A stretch of 64,000 nucleotides of DNA. Origin: Acidiphilium sp. C61 (GTDB taxonomy: Bacteria > Pseudomonadota > Alphaproteobacteria > Acetobacterales > Acetobacteraceae). The stretch spans positions 151,815-215,814 of the forward strand of contig NZ_CACTIA010000003.1 of assembly GCF_902712915.1 (NCBI RefSeq), written 5' to 3'. Each line of letters begins with the position of its first letter. The first letter of the stretch is position 1. Position numbers and translations under genes: made by a program. Shown piece by piece: positions 17,511-30,272 of the stretch. The notes below the pieces were generated by a model that was not told the origin of the DNA, did not search any database, and saw nothing but the letters and a program-made list of their open reading frames with translations.

Positions 17511-17533
17511 GGCGCCGATACTCCTGTCCCGGA

Positions 17534-18039
17534 TCAATTACTCAACCAATACGCTGTCTCAACCAAAATAACAACGAATTGATCCGAAGCTGCCAAGTAT
17601 ACCTTTGGCCCATAATAGACTCCATGGCTGTTCAACGCTTTGGGATAGTGATTGAGAGCGAGGATGTGGTAGAGGTCGGCAAGCGCGGCGCGGTAGCGGT
17701 CCTGGCTGAGGGTGCTGGCGCTGGGTTTGCTGTTCATCAGGATGTTGAAGGCGAAGCTGCGCAATCGGGCGATGACGCCAGGGTTGGTTCGGATCCGGGA
17801 TCGATCCTCTGCGAAGGTGACGTCTCGGACATAGTGGGAGGAATTTTCGATGCCCCAATGTGCGCGGATGGCCTTGGCGGCGATGGCGGCGGTGAGGGAT
17901 GTGTTGGCGACGTAGAAGGCGGTGTCGTGTGTCAGCTTGAGCAGGCCGGTTTCGGGATTGCGGGTGGCGATTGCGCGCTCGACCTGAATGATGGCGGCGA
18001 CATGGGGATGCCAGTCGGTGCCGGCGACCGCGCAGGCAC
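17534..18039 (-). pseudogene. C-terminal fragment of an ISAs1-family transposase
   Basis: The minus strand reads continuously from 18039: AIIQVERAIATRNPETGLLK, then IRAHWGIENSSHYVRDVTFAEDRSRIRTNPGVIARLRSFAFNIL. The HWGIEN and RDVTFAEDRSRIR motifs are diagnostic of ISAs1/DDE_Tnp_ISAs1. The N-terminal half and catalytic aspartates are missing. It ends at 17534, 24 bases from the kinase start, so it may influence that promoter. Related N-terminal and central scraps occur at 43336-43478 and about 45500-45560. Confidence 0.85.
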
Positions 18040-18040
18040 A

Positions 18041-18793
18041 ATGATATTTTACACGATCGTGGTGGGCCTCCTGATTCTGGCGATCGATCGCGTCGAAGCG
18101 ATCGCCGATACGCGGGCACTTATACTGCTCGGAGTTGGCGTCGCCGCGATGTTCGTCCTTTGGCCAAATGCAATCTACTGGGTAGCGCCCACATTAATCG
18201 TCTTGCCACTTGCCTCTCGTGAAATGAACAGCATTTCCGCTGCAGTCGCACTATTCACAATTGTACTTCTACCAGGCTTCATTGTTGTATCATCGATGAT
18301 ATTAAGCGGTGCGATGTTTGGGCGCCCGCCCGCCGAAGCGATCGCTGTATGGAACGCGATCCTGCACGGGGCGGCTCCACAGGAAGTCCTTCACAGCGCC
18401 TGGCTGGCCTCGTTTGGCGGCCAGTTCGCGGCAGCGTTTGTTGCGCTGGCGCTGATGTGCGCAACTATCGCGCCAAGAAGCTGGCTGATCATCTGGCGCC
18501 TCGGGCTCAACCAGCGGGAACAAACCCAACCGGCCACGGCGCTTGCGGCCCTGTTGCTGCCACCGATTTCGGGCGCCTTGGCGACATATTTCTGGCACCT
18601 CAACGCACCAATGGTCGTCGTTGCATGCAGCCTGGCTGCGGTCGCCAGTTGGACCGCCACAGCGAGCCTGCGACACGGCGAACGAGCAGCCTGGGTATTG
18701 CTCTCGCTGGCCGGAACATCCTTCGGATGGGCGGCACCATTTTTGTGGCAGGACTCCGGACTTGCTCAATTGCGCCATATACTGCTGACATAA
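18041..18793 (+). CDS. Multi-spanning membrane protein, probably 5'-truncated
   Basis: A 250-residue hydrophobic protein with about seven predicted membrane segments (for example IFYTIVVGLLILAI, LILLGVGVAAMFVLW, AVALFTIVLLPGFIVVSSMI, QFAAAFVALALMC, ALAALLLPPISGALATYFW). No family is recognised. The first in-frame ATG falls exactly at the junction with the ISAs1 fragment and lacks a ribosome site, so the original N-terminus was probably lost to the insertion. It is the only non-mobile gene between the kinase and the IS21 cluster. Confidence 0.5.
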   Translation: MIFYTIVVGLLILAIDRVEAIADTRALILLGVGVAAMFVLWPNAIYWVAPTLIVLPLASREMNSISAAVALFTIVLLPGFIVVSSMILSGAMFGRPPAEAIAVWNAILHGAAPQEVLHSAWLASFGGQFAAAFVALALMCATIAPRSWLIIWRLGLNQREQTQPATALAALLLPPISGALATYFWHLNAPMVVVACSLAAVASWTATASLRHGERAAWVLLSLAGTSFGWAAPFLWQDSGLAQLRHILLT

Positions 18794-18979
18794 GGGGACA
18801 TTGATCGCGTGTTGATGATCGTCTTCTGATTGCCACTGAAAAGTATTGAGGTGGGACGGCCCACGGCATCGGATGTGAATTGCCTTGACTTTGCCCGTAA
18901 CTGAAATTTAGGTGGCTTTGGTGCAAATAGCCTGACGAGCCAAAGGTTGTTGTGGCCGCGAGGCTGCGATGTTGTCGCT

Positions 18980-19110
18980 TTATTGGGCTGTGAGGACGGC
19001 CTCCAAGACGGCAGGCGCCGGTCGACCCCGAAGACGTAGCCGAGCGAGGTGGGATTGCTCCTTCCGGATCCGTCGCAGCAATTCGATCCCGGCTGAGGAC
19101 GCTCGGTCGG
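18980..19110 (-). pseudogene. C-terminal scrap of an IS6-type transposase
   Basis: The frame AGIELLRRIRKEQSHLARLRL followed by RGRPAPAVLEAVLTAQ and a stop resembles the IELLHRIRKGQF...APAVWNAVL ending of IS6-family transposases. Only about 40 residues remain. Confidence 0.6.
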
Positions 19111-19798
19111 CTCCAACCCCGAGACCCTGATCATCGCCGTCCTCACGCATCGCCCTCACCCCGAAGCCAGTCGTGCAGTGCGTCACCACTCATCGGCGTC
19201 GCGAACAAGCCGCCCTGTCCCTCCTCGAAGCCCAGTTCGATCAGGCTGACGCGGTGATTATCGGCTTCTACGCCCTCGTGCCGCAGAAGTGTTTGGACGT
19301 CATTCGCGGAACCCATCTGGGCCAGCGGCCATGATGCCGCGCCAACAGGCCGGACACATGACCGCATTCGTGCCGCCGCCAAATTCTCGCACCGTCGATC
19401 TTGAATCCAGGGCCGTTCCACACATGACCCCGGGAAGCGGTACCCTTTGAGCGGCGGGGCTTCGATGTCGATCATCAAGACCCGGGGTAGGTGCCACACC
19501 AAGACTCGGCAACCTGACGGAGCCCGGCGCACTCCTCACATTTTCCAGTATCGTCGCCTATCCGCGCACAAGTCTCATGGCAGCCGGCGCACCGTTTGGG
19601 CATATTTTCCTACCTGCACTAGGCTCATATCCACCACGTAAAACTGCCACTGCCCGTGCTTTACCTGCCCGCACACGAAGCCGAGGTCATTATAGTCGCG
19701 CTGATAAATCGCCGCATGAACGATCCGCACCGGCACTGGCAGCCGCATGTTCACGTTGTCGGTCATCGCCGCTTTCACGGCGGGGTTATGCACCCCGG
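19111..19798. other. Region of uncertain gene remnants
   Basis: Two minus-strand frames look protein-like but are unrecognised: the end of one reading LLRHEGVEADNHRVSLIELG...GDALHDWLRGEGDA (stop near 19143), and a 72-residue frame at 19575-19793 (DYNDLGFVCGQVKHGQWQFYV). Neither has a convincing start. They are probably pieces of genes broken by the surrounding insertions. Confidence 0.35.
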
Positions 19799-19833
19799 TG
19801 TCGCGCGACGATCAACGTGAGAATCCGGCGTCA
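19799..19833 (+). repeat. 35-bp perfect inverted repeat, left member
   Basis: Identical to the reverse complement of 25606-25640. The two copies enclose the whole 5.8-kb IS21/IS1111/IS21 cluster. Confidence 0.9.
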
Positions 19834-19843
19834 ATCAGGATGA

Positions 19844-22539
<2,696 letters not shown>

Positions 22540-22561
22540 ACCCCAGGCACCGACGCGGGGC

Positions 22562-23578
22562 TCAGGCGGCGCTCGGCTGACGCCGATACGCTTCCCCCCG
22601 CGCCATCATCGCCCAGACGACCCGGGCGATCTTGTTGGCCAACGCGACCGCCGCGACCTTTTTCGGCTTGCGCGCCAGCAATCCCAACAGCCAGGCCGAA
22701 CTCGACGGCCGCCCCGGTCTGGTAACCCGGATCACCGAAGTTGCCCCGACCACCAACAGCGACCGCAGCCTCTTGCTGCCGGCCTTGGTGATCTTGCCCA
22801 GTCGGTGTTTGCCGCCGGTGGAATTCTCCCGCGGCGTCAGGCCGAGCCAGGCGGCGAAGTGGCGTCCGCTCTCGAAGTTCGCCGGGTTCACCGACAGCGC
22901 CAGGGTGATCGCGGTGATCGGGCCGATGCCGGGAACCTTCACCAAGAGTTGACTGATCGGGTTGCTCTTGTGTTGCTCGAGGATTTGCTTGTCCATTGCC
23001 GCGAGCTTGGCGTCGAGATCGGCGATATGCTCGCCCATCGCCGCGAAGGCCACCTTGGCGGCCGCGGGAATCTCGGCCGCCTCGGCCAGGACCGCCAGCA
23101 GCGGCTCGACATTGGTCGTGCCTTTGGCTGCGATCACGCCGAATTCCGCCGCATGCCCACGCAGCGCGTTAATCGCCGCAGTCCGCTGCCCGACCAGCAG
23201 CTCGCGGTGCTTCACGATGACCGTCGCTGCCTGCTCATCAAGGCTCTTCACCGGCACCGTCGGCATGCTTGGCCGTGACGCCGCTTCGCCGATCGCCTCG
23301 GCATCGTTGCGGTCGTTTTTGTTACGCTTGACGAAGGGCTTCACATACTGCGGCGGGATCAGCTTCACCCGATGGCCCATCGCACCGAGCCGGCGGCCCC
23401 AGTGATGCGCGCCGGCACAGGCTTCCAACGCCACTTCGGTCGGCTCCAGCTTGGCGAAGAACGCCTCGACCTGCGACCGCCGGAGGTCCCGGCGCAGCGC
23501 CGGCCGCTCCGCCTCATCGACCCCGTGGATCGTGAAAACATGCTTGGACGTATCGATCGAAATGCGTTTGTATTCCAT
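22562..23578 (-). CDS. IS110-family (IS1111 group) transposase
   Basis: A 338-residue DEDD recombinase: RISIDTSKHVFTIHG (first D), VALEACAGAHHWGRR (E) and KNDRNDAEAIGEA (D), then the VPGIGPITAITLAL helix-hairpin-helix and HFAAWLGLTPRENSTGGKHR C-terminal core. About four-fifths of residues match the copy at 40372-41388. The start ATG at 23578 is followed by the family-typical MEYKRISID. Intact and full length. Confidence 0.93.
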   Translation of the reverse strand: MEYKRISIDTSKHVFTIHGVDEAERPALRRDLRRSQVEAFFAKLEPTEVALEACAGAHHWGRRLGAMGHRVKLIPPQYVKPFVKRNKNDRNDAEAIGEAASRPSMPTVPVKSLDEQAATVIVKHRELLVGQRTAAINALRGHAAEFGVIAAKGTTNVEPLLAVLAEAAEIPAAAKVAFAAMGEHIADLDAKLAAMDKQILEQHKSNPISQLLVKVPGIGPITAITLALSVNPANFESGRHFAAWLGLTPRENSTGGKHRLGKITKAGSKRLRSLLVVGATSVIRVTRPGRPSSSAWLLGLLARKPKKVAAVALANKIARVVWAMMARGEAYRRQPSAA

Positions 23579-23769
23579 TGGGCGGCCCTCTCCTTGGGTT
23601 GGTAATGCGACCCTACCTTGGCACATCCGATGCCGGCGGGCCGTCCACCCCAACAATCAAGTCGCCGAAACCCGCTTGCCAGCATCAAACCAATCCGATT
23701 AACGTTCCGAGGTCGCGATCACTTTCTCATCCTGATCGTCGCGCTTCTCATCCTGATTGTCGCGCTACA

Positions 23770-24647
23770 CGCTTTGCCGCCATGGCCAGCCATTATCTGT
23801 TCGAGACGGATTTTTGCAACCCGGCATCGGGGTGGGAGAAGGGACAGGTTGAGAAGAACGTGCAGGATGCACGGCGCCGGCTATGGCAGTCTCTGCCCAG
23901 CTTCCCTGACCTGGCTGCGCTCAACGCCTGGCTTGAGGCATGTTGCATCGAGCAATGGGGGCAAATCCAGCACGGCACTCTGCCTGGCACCATCGCCGAC
24001 GTGCATGAGACCGAGCGCGCTAGCCTGATGCCGCTGGGGCGTTCCTTCGATGGCTTTGTTGAGCACACCAAACGTGTGTCACCGACCTGCCTCGTGCATT
24101 TTGAGCGCAACCGCTACAGCGTGCCGGCATCCTTTGCGAACCGGCCGGTGAGCCTGCGGGTCTATCCGGAACGGATCGTTGTCGCCGCGGAGGGGCAGAT
24201 TCTGTGCGAGCATCCGCGGATTATAGAGCGCGGTCATCACCTGCCGGGCAAACGGTTTATGACTGGCGGCATTATCTCGCCGTCCTTCAGCGCAAGCCTG
24301 GGGCTTTGCGCAATGGCGCGCCCTTCGCTGAGCTGCCGGAAGCCTTCAGGCAATTGCAGACCCAGCTTCTCAAGCGCCCCGGCGGCGACCGTGAGGTGGT
24401 CGAGATCCTCGCCCTTGTGCTTCAGCATGACGAGCAGGCGGCGCTGTGCGCCGTGGAACTGGCGCTCGAGGCGGGCGTTGCCACCAAGATCCATGTCATC
24501 AACGTTCTGCACCGGCTGACGGACGGGAAGACACCGCCGGCAGCCCCCATCGACGCACCTCAGGTCCTGCGTCTGACACGCGAGCCGGTTGCCAATGTCG
24601 AGCGCTATGACGCCCTGCGCGACAGGGACCAGCGCCATGCGTCATGA
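23770..24647 (+). pseudogene. istA: C-terminal part of a second IS21 transposase (istA), frameshifted
   Basis: The reading starts abruptly at the IS21 element 1 boundary with RFAAMASHYLFETDFCNPASGWEKGQVEKNVQDARRRLW, the C-terminal half of an IstA unlike element 1. Near 24262 the frame shifts: CEHPRIIERGHHLPGK must jump to join QTVYDWRHYLAVLQRKPGALRNGAPF. It then runs to a TGA at 24645-24647, overlapping istB by 11 bases. The N-terminal half with the first catalytic aspartate is absent, so this IS21 is dead. Confidence 0.85.
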
Positions 24648-25419
24648 TCCTGCAAGCGCCGCCGTGGTGGTGATGCTGCGCGGCCTCAATATGTTCGGCA
24701 TGGCCCAGGCCGTTGGCGAGCTGATCGAACAAGGCGCCCCCGCCTTCGATGCGGCTGTGCCCATTCTCTCCCAGCTGCTGAAGGCGGAGGTGGCCGAGCG
24801 CGAGGTCAGGTCCATCTCCTGCCAGATCAAAGCAGCCCGGTTCCCCGCCTACAAGGACCTGGCCGGCTTCGATTTTGCCGCCAGCGAGGTGAACGAAGCC
24901 CTGATCCGGCAACTGCACCGCGGCGACTTCATGGATGGAGCCGATAATGTTGTGCTCATCGGCGGCCCCGGAACTGGCAAAAGCCATATGGCCACTGCCT
25001 TGGGCGTCCAGGCGGTCGAACATCACCGCAAAAAGATCAGGTTATTTGCCACCGTCGATCTGGTCAATGCTCTTGAACAGGAAAAGGCAATGAACAGAGC
25101 AGGCCAGCTCGCCGAGCGCCTGCTGCGCCTCGACCTCGCTATCCTCGAGGAACTCGGCTACCTGCCGTTCAGCCCGTCAGGCGGTGCACTGCTCTTCCAC
25201 CTGCTCTCCAAGCTTTACGAACGCACCAGCGTCATCATCACCACCAACCTCAGCTTCAGCGAATGGGCCGGCGTGTTCGGGGATGCCAAGATGACCACAG
25301 CCCTGCTCGACCGCCTGACCCATCATTGCCACATCATCGAGACCGGCAATGACAGCTTCCGCTTCAAGGACAGCGCCACCAAACCCAAAGCCAGAAAGGA
25401 TAAATCACCAGCAGCTTGA
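24637..25419 (+). CDS. istB: IstB ATPase of IS21 element 2
   Basis: A 260-residue IstB-type AAA+ ATPase with Walker [18 protein letters not shown], a Walker B-like segment [15 protein letters not shown] (glutamates replace the more common DD), and [18 protein letters not shown]. It lacks close similarity to the istB at 21484, so the two IS21 elements are different subgroups. The gene is intact, but its istA partner is truncated and frameshifted, leaving it orphaned. Start ATG 24637 overlaps the istA stop as usual for the family. Confidence 0.9.
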   Translation: MRHDPASAAVVVMLRGLNMFGMAQAVGELIEQGAPAFDAAVPILSQLLKAEVAEREVRSISCQIKAARFPAYKDLAGFDFAASEVNEALIRQLHRGDFMDGADNVVLIGGPGTGKSHMATALGVQAVEHHRKKIRLFATVDLVNALEQEKAMNRAGQLAERLLRLDLAILEELGYLPFSPSGGALLFHLLSKLYERTSVIITTNLSFSEWAGVFGDAKMTTALLDRLTHHCHIIETGNDSFRFKDSATKPKARKDKSPAA

Positions 25420-25605
25420 CCGTCCCTCGCAACGCGGGACATACCTTCAACCCGGATCAATTCTCGATGAAAATCCCGGGTCAGATCTCGGTGGAAATCA
25501 ACAGGCCAGCGGTCAAATGCACCGCACCGGAAGGCCGGACATATGACCGCTGCCGACCAGTTTGTTCAGCACAAAAAATGTCTTGCCAACGAGGCCGTCC
25601 ACATA
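25420..25605 (+). repeat. Right terminal region of IS21 element 2
   Basis: Contains spaced repeats typical of an IS21 end: GGCCGGACATATGACCGC and GGCCGTCCACATATGACG lie about 65 bases apart. No gene is present. Confidence 0.55.
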
Positions 25606-25640
25606 TGACGCCGGATTCTCACGTTGATCGTCGCGCGACA
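25606..25640 (-). repeat. 35-bp perfect inverted repeat, right member
   Basis: Reverse complement of 19799-19833, the left terminus of IS21 element 1. It probably marks the trace of another copy of that element. Confidence 0.9.
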
Positions 25641-25773
25641 GTGGGGACGACTTTATTGCTGTAATGTCGTCTGAGGCTGATGTTTGTGGGCATGAGCGAC
25701 GTCTGTGTTCCTGTTATTTTCAAAGTGGAGCCGGTTGAGGCGATAGGAGCCGCTCCTGCGAGCACTCGTAGGA

Positions 25774-26001
25774 GTGCTTCGAAGGACCGGGCATCATGAG
25801 GTCGCACCGGACACCGGCGAAGAGCACTGTGCGCTGATGGCGACGCTGATCAGGTCCGCCAGGCTCAGCGGCGTCGAACCGCTCGCCCGGCTCACCGACG
25901 TAATCCAACGCATCGTCGCCGGACGCACCAAGGCCAACGAAATCGGCAGCCTGATGCCGTGGAACTGGAAAACTCAGGCTGCTCTGCCAGCCGCCGTGTA
26001 G
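25774..26001 (+). pseudogene. C-terminal remnant of an IS66-family TnpC
   Basis: MATLIRSARLSGVEPLARLTDVIQRIVAG...SLMPWNWK matches the C-terminal domain of IS66 transposases, where LxxxxxxxG-V-P--WL-DVL precedes a final PWNW. The catalytic part is missing. It is of a different subgroup from the IS66 at 28541. Confidence 0.75.
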
Positions 26002-26216
26002 CGCTTGCTCGCAAAAGCAAGGCCGTCATTCAGATAGCGCTTACGCACCGGGCGCACGCGATGGCGCACCAACTGACGCAGCAAATGCACGAACAGTTCG
26101 GCGGTCAGGCCGCCCTCATAGGTGCAGTAACAGAACCCGCCCTTGGCGTTGACGGCCGACGCAGCGTTGATCGTCTGACGCTGACCCGGGCGCTCAACGA
26201 CCGGTTCAGTGGAAAT
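25974..26216 (-). pseudogene. Central fragment of an IS630-family transposase
   Basis: EPVVERPGQRQTINAASAVNAKGGF followed by CTYEGGLTAELFVHLLRQLVRHRVRPV is the middle of a DDE_3 (IS630) transposase. The fragment meets the 3' end of nhaA at its upstream side. A C-terminal fragment of the same family is at 45049-45415. Confidence 0.75.
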
Positions 26217-26651
26217 CGGCATCGAGCGTTCCGTCACTCCGAGGCAACGCGCACAGCAGCGTGAGACCAGCAACAGAAGAGACGACTGAGGCAGCAAGGA
26301 TACCCAGCTTCGCTGCGTTGAGCGTGGCATCTTGAAATGCCTGGCCGGCGATAAACAGCGCCATGGTGAATCCGATACCGGTAAGAAGAGCCCCACCGAC
26401 AAGTCCCCCCCAGGTGAGCCCCGCCGGCCGAATGGCGACACCCGTGCGCACCCCCAGCCATGCGAATGCTGTGACGCCGATCGGCTTGCCGAGGACGAAG
26501 CCCGCCATCACCGCCAGCGAGACTGGGTTGATAAGTCCCTTGATCGTGATCGGTACCCCCGCGTTTGCAAGCGCGAAAAGCGGCATAACGCCGAAGGCGA
26601 CCCAGGGATGGAGCATGGCCTCGAGCCTCTCGACGGGCGACAACGTCTCGC
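26206..26651 (-). pseudogene. nhaA: nhaA, 3' part (C-terminal ~148 codons)
   Basis: ETLSPVERLEAMLHPWVAFGVMPLFALANAGVPI and AWLGVRTGVAIRPAGLTWGGLVGGALLTGIGFTMALFIAGQAF are the C-terminal membrane segments of a NhaA Na+/H+ antiporter, ending at 26206. The frame continues exactly from the 5' part (30273-31192) once the 3.6-kb insertion 26652-30272 and one copy of the GTCTCGC duplication are removed. Rejoined, the protein would be about 450 residues. Confidence 0.9.
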
Positions 26652-26766
26652 CCCACTTGGACAGTGGGTTTTATAAAGTCTGGTGATATCAATAGTTTAT
26701 TTGCCCGCGTGCGGGTGTTGCCACTACATTTTTGGGGCGTTGGGTCGGCGGTGCGTGGCCGCGGCT

Positions 26767-28410
26767 TCAGTCTGCGGGGTGCTCGCTGATGTTGTGGGGC
26801 AGCGCGATGCCGGCGGCCTTGAAGACATTGCCGACCTGGCCGGTGACGTGGGTCCTCGTGGTGATGACCTTGCCGCCCTTTTCGATGGTTGCCTGCTGGA
26901 GCCTGTCGAGATCGTTCAGCAACTTCTGCCATTCGGGCTGGAAGCCCCTGGCGCCGCACAGGCGGTTCAGTTCCTTGGCAAGTGTCAGGGCCAGGAAGGA
27001 ACAGAAAACGTGGCCGCGGATCGCGGCGTCAGCCTGGTGAAAGATCGGCCTTGTATCGAAGCTGGCCTTGGCGGCGCGGAACAGGGCCTCGACCTCGAGC
27101 AGGTCGCGATACCGGATCACGGCCTGCAGGGGCGTGACCCTTGCGTTGGTCCTGAGCACGCTGAGGCCATCGAAGCGGGCCTCCTCGGCCAGCTTGCCCG
27201 GATCGATCTCGAAGGCGTTGCCGCGGCTGCGGAGATAACGTCGGTAGGCCGAGTTGCCGACCAGCGCCTTGTCGCCCTTCTTCAGCTGGGCCTGCAGCCC
27301 GTCGATGATGGCCTGGCGGTCCTCCCTGTCCTTTCTCGCCTCGGCCTCATTGACCGTGACGATGTAGCGCTGGGCCGCCTTGCCCTTGCCAATCCGGACC
27401 TCCTTCACCCACAGCTGGGTCTCGCCATGCTGGCGATCGAGCACGAGCGGGACCATCGCGGCCTTGTCCTTCAGCACGACGTCGCGGATCACCCGGCTGG
27501 TGCGCTCGCGCGCGCCGAGGATGTATTCCACCCCCAGCGCTTCCAGTGCCGCGATGGTATCGGCGCTGATCATGCCGCGGTCGGCGACCACGCAGGCGCG
27601 GGTGATGCCGAAGCGCTCGCGCAGGCGCGTGACCACCGGCATCAGGATCTTCACGTCGGCGGTGTTGCCCGGCACCATCTCGGTGCAGATCGGCCGCCCT
27701 TCGGCATCGATCACCAGGGCCAGGATCATCTGCGCGAGGTCGGGGCGATAATCCTTCGAATGGCCACGCCGGCCCAGCGTCTCGCCGCCCTCGCCGTAGA
27801 AGGAGAGCGAGGTCGTATCCATGAACACCAGGCTGAGATCGGTGAACAGGTCGCGCCGGCGTTCGAAGAGTTGCTCCTCGATCACGTCCTTGACGCAACG
27901 TGGCGCGAGGGCGCCCGCTTGCCTGTCGCCGAGTTCCTCGCCCAGCCAGGCCATCGCGCGATAGAAGTGGTGCAGCGCCAGATCCTCCGCGCCATCGATG
28001 GCGTAGCTCTGCATCCAGTCGACACAGGAGCGGTCGGAGCCCGAGACGAACAGCCGGTGCAGTGTGGCGACGAAGACGGCGCGCTCGACGGCAAAGCCGA
28101 ACTGGCGGCCCTCGAGGAGGTTGTTGAGCACCTCGCCGATGCCGAGCCGGTCCCAGAGGCGGCCGAACAGCAGGGGGCCACCGATCCTGTGGGCGGCGAT
28201 CCGGCCGGCATCGATATCGGAGAGGATGATGGAACGTTCGGCGTGCCGTGCGATGGAGGCGACGAGCCTGTCGAGTTCGCCGGATGCGGCGAGGACATCC
28301 TTGCGACCGAGGGGTTTGATGGTGCGCTGGCGGACGGATTTGCCCACGCGCACGCTTTCGACGAGGTAGAGATAGCTGTGGCCGCGGGCGACTCTCTCGA
28401 CGACGAACAT
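26767..28410 (-). CDS. IS1634-family transposase
   Basis: A 547-residue IS4-superfamily DDE transposase. It begins MFVVERVARGHSYLYLVES; D is seen in LVFMDTTSLSFYGEGGETLG, a second D in ACVVADRGMISADTIAAL, and E in YRDLLEVEALFRAAK with the YREK-like context; the C-terminus is HVFCSFLALTLAKEL. The inserted domain YAIDGAEDLALHHFYRAM also appears in the miniature element at the centre of the large palindrome (58141-58206). The ATG at 28410 is the family start; an upstream in-frame codon at 28449 is less likely. Intact. Confidence 0.92.
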   Translation of the reverse strand: MFVVERVARGHSYLYLVESVRVGKSVRQRTIKPLGRKDVLAASGELDRLVASIARHAERSIILSDIDAGRIAAHRIGGPLLFGRLWDRLGIGEVLNNLLEGRQFGFAVERAVFVATLHRLFVSGSDRSCVDWMQSYAIDGAEDLALHHFYRAMAWLGEELGDRQAGALAPRCVKDVIEEQLFERRRDLFTDLSLVFMDTTSLSFYGEGGETLGRRGHSKDYRPDLAQMILALVIDAEGRPICTEMVPGNTADVKILMPVVTRLRERFGITRACVVADRGMISADTIAALEALGVEYILGARERTSRVIRDVVLKDKAAMVPLVLDRQHGETQLWVKEVRIGKGKAAQRYIVTVNEAEARKDREDRQAIIDGLQAQLKKGDKALVGNSAYRRYLRSRGNAFEIDPGKLAEEARFDGLSVLRTNARVTPLQAVIRYRDLLEVEALFRAAKASFDTRPIFHQADAAIRGHVFCSFLALTLAKELNRLCGARGFQPEWQKLLNDLDRLQQATIEKGGKVITTRTHVTGQVGNVFKAAGIALPHNISEHPAD

Positions 28411-28540
28411 GCTGATGTTGTGACGGCAATGCCATGCCGAATTCAACAAAAAACTGCCATTCAGCCAAAACTGTTGTTACTACACATTTTTCGCGCCCAA
28501 ATGTCACCCATTATATATCAATGACTTATATCCATTCGTT

Positions 28541-30231
28541 GTAACCGGGGCAGAATCCCGGGCGATTTTGTTCAAGCCTGGTGGGCGCGGGCCCTGAGCA
28601 GATCCGGGAGATAGGGGACGGCGGCCTGATCGGGGACGTGGAGGCGATCGCCGAGATAGTCCCAGAACGAGAAGCCGAGCCTGGTTGTGGTGCGCATGAG
28701 GCCGAGGAAAGCGTCGCGGCAGTCGCGGCCGAGGACGGCCTGGGTGCCGCCGCTGATCTTGCGCCTGGTCACGTGCAGGCGGATGTCGCGCTCGGAGCCG
28801 TTGGTGTGGAGCGGGATCTCCGGGCGGTCGAGCACGGTCAGCAACTCCGCCTTGTTGGCGTGCAGGCGTGCAAGCAGGCGGTCGAGAGTGGCAAAACCGG
28901 TGCGTCTTCGGAAGATGCGATCGAAGCGGACGCGCAACTCGCTTCGGCGTCGTCGCGTGGGATCGGCACGGTAGGCCTTGAGATCGGCGTAAAACCACCA
29001 GATCAGATTGCGGACATGCGCCTGCGCGGCCCGATGTCGCTCGGTGAAAGTGTCGAGCCTGTGCACCAATCGTTCGGCGTGGACCCAGCACAGCGCGTGC
29101 CTGCCGACCACGAACTGTCCGGCGTCGTCGCTGACGATGACGGTGTCATTCAGGAACCCGTGGTCCCGGACGGCACCCCAGAGCGCACCTTCGGTGGCGA
29201 TCCGGACCGGGTCGGGATGGACCTTGAGCACGCTGATGCCAAGCCGCTCCAGATGCGCCTGCCAGGCCGCATGATCGGCGAACTCTTTCGCCGCGGCGTC
29301 GGCAAGAGTGCGGATCACCGGGCCAGCGAGCGCGCGCCCGCGCATGTAGGCGAGTGCCGCGTCGTTGACGACATAGTCGGTGTGCCCGGCCCGCAGCAGG
29401 TCGAGGAAGTTCAGCCGGCTCTTGCTCTCCCTCGTGCCGAACCAGGCGAAATCGTCATTGCCGACATGGGTGCAGAACCCGTTCCGCCCGGCATGCCGCG
29501 CGCCGGTGTCGTCCACCGTCACCCAAGCCGCTGTCGCAAGTCCCGCCCGCAGGACGTCGCGGCTCTCCGCAAGGAAACCCTCCTGTCCCTCGATCAGCAG
29601 CCGCAGCACCTGCCGCTTGGAGATCGCCACCCCAAAGGCCCGCAACTGCGCCGTCAGCCGCTCCACCGTCACCTGCCCCTGGTGATGCAGCATCAGCACG
29701 AAGCGTCGCAGTTCCGCGCCGAAATGCCCCACCACCCCCGACGGCAGCGGCGCAACGATCGTCCGGCCCGCCGGCGTCACCCACCGCTCCCGCCGGTAGC
29801 GGATCGCTCGCGCCCGCAGAACCAGATCCTGAACCAGAAAACTCTCATATCCCTTGAACCGCGAGCCCGCCGGTGCATCCGCCGCGATGACCCGCTCCTC
29901 GATGCCAATCCGGGGCGTGAATTTGCCCCGACCTTTGCCGCCCGGCGCCCGCGTCGGCGACGTCGCGCGCTCCATCCCGCTCGGCCGGCTCGGCGGCTTG
30001 ATGTCGGGAGGGCCTTTAAGCCCCTTCAGACGCGCGACCTCCTCACGCAACGCCGCAATCTGACGCGCCTGCTCCGCGTTCTCCGCCAGAAGCTGAAGCA
30101 CCATATGCTTCAGCTCACTCGCAGGCAGATCATCAAAGTCGGACGGCTCGGTCACCCAAAGTTTGAATCAGTCCCAACCGTGACCGCGCAAGCAAAAAAT
30201 CATTCCCCGCCCGGACTTTTGCCCCGGTTAC
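28541..30231 (-). mobile_element. IS66-family element (tnpC only), intact
   Basis: The ends begin GTAACCGGGGCA on both sides (28541 inward and 30231 inward), matching the GTAA tip of IS66 elements, and are flanked by a perfect 8-bp duplication CATTCGTT (28533-28540 and 30232-30239). There is no tnpA or tnpB, as in the ISBst12 subgroup. It lies inside the right end of the IS1634-family element and is therefore the younger insertion. Confidence 0.93.
28572..30155 (-). CDS. IS66-family transposase TnpC
   Basis: A 527-residue transposase. An N-terminal coiled coil (LLAENAEQARQIAALREEVARLKGLK) precedes the zinc-finger-like and DDE regions: WVTVDDTGARH (D), VIVSDDAGQFVVGRHALCWVHAERL (D), and LHTNGSERDIRLHVTRRKISGGT (E). 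It lacks the usual TnpA/TnpB partners upstream, consistent with single-gene IS66 members. Start ATG 30155; full length and unbroken. Confidence 0.93.
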   Translation of the reverse strand: MTEPSDFDDLPASELKHMVLQLLAENAEQARQIAALREEVARLKGLKGPPDIKPPSRPSGMERATSPTRAPGGKGRGKFTPRIGIEERVIAADAPAGSRFKGYESFLVQDLVLRARAIRYRRERWVTPAGRTIVAPLPSGVVGHFGAELRRFVLMLHHQGQVTVERLTAQLRAFGVAISKRQVLRLLIEGQEGFLAESRDVLRAGLATAAWVTVDDTGARHAGRNGFCTHVGNDDFAWFGTRESKSRLNFLDLLRAGHTDYVVNDAALAYMRGRALAGPVIRTLADAAAKEFADHAAWQAHLERLGISVLKVHPDPVRIATEGALWGAVRDHGFLNDTVIVSDDAGQFVVGRHALCWVHAERLVHRLDTFTERHRAAQAHVRNLIWWFYADLKAYRADPTRRRRSELRVRFDRIFRRRTGFATLDRLLARLHANKAELLTVLDRPEIPLHTNGSERDIRLHVTRRKISGGTQAVLGRDCRDAFLGLMRTTTRLGFSFWDYLGDRLHVPDQAAVPYLPDLLRARAHQA

Positions 30232-30272
30232 CATTCGTTCCCCATCCGTTCTCACCCCACTGTCCAACTCGG

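Larger units (their letters stand above)
26652..30272 (-). mobile_element. IS1634-family element inserted in nhaA, itself carrying IS66
   Basis: Its 17-bp terminal inverted repeats (CCCACTTGGACAGTGGG at 26652 and the complement of CCGAGTTGGACAGTGGG ending at 30272) differ at two positions. The element is bounded by a 7-bp target duplication GTCTCGC (26645-26651 and 30273-30279). Inside are an intact IS1634-type transposase and, near the right end, an IS66 with its own 8-bp duplication. Without the IS66 the element is about 1.92 kb. Confidence 0.85.
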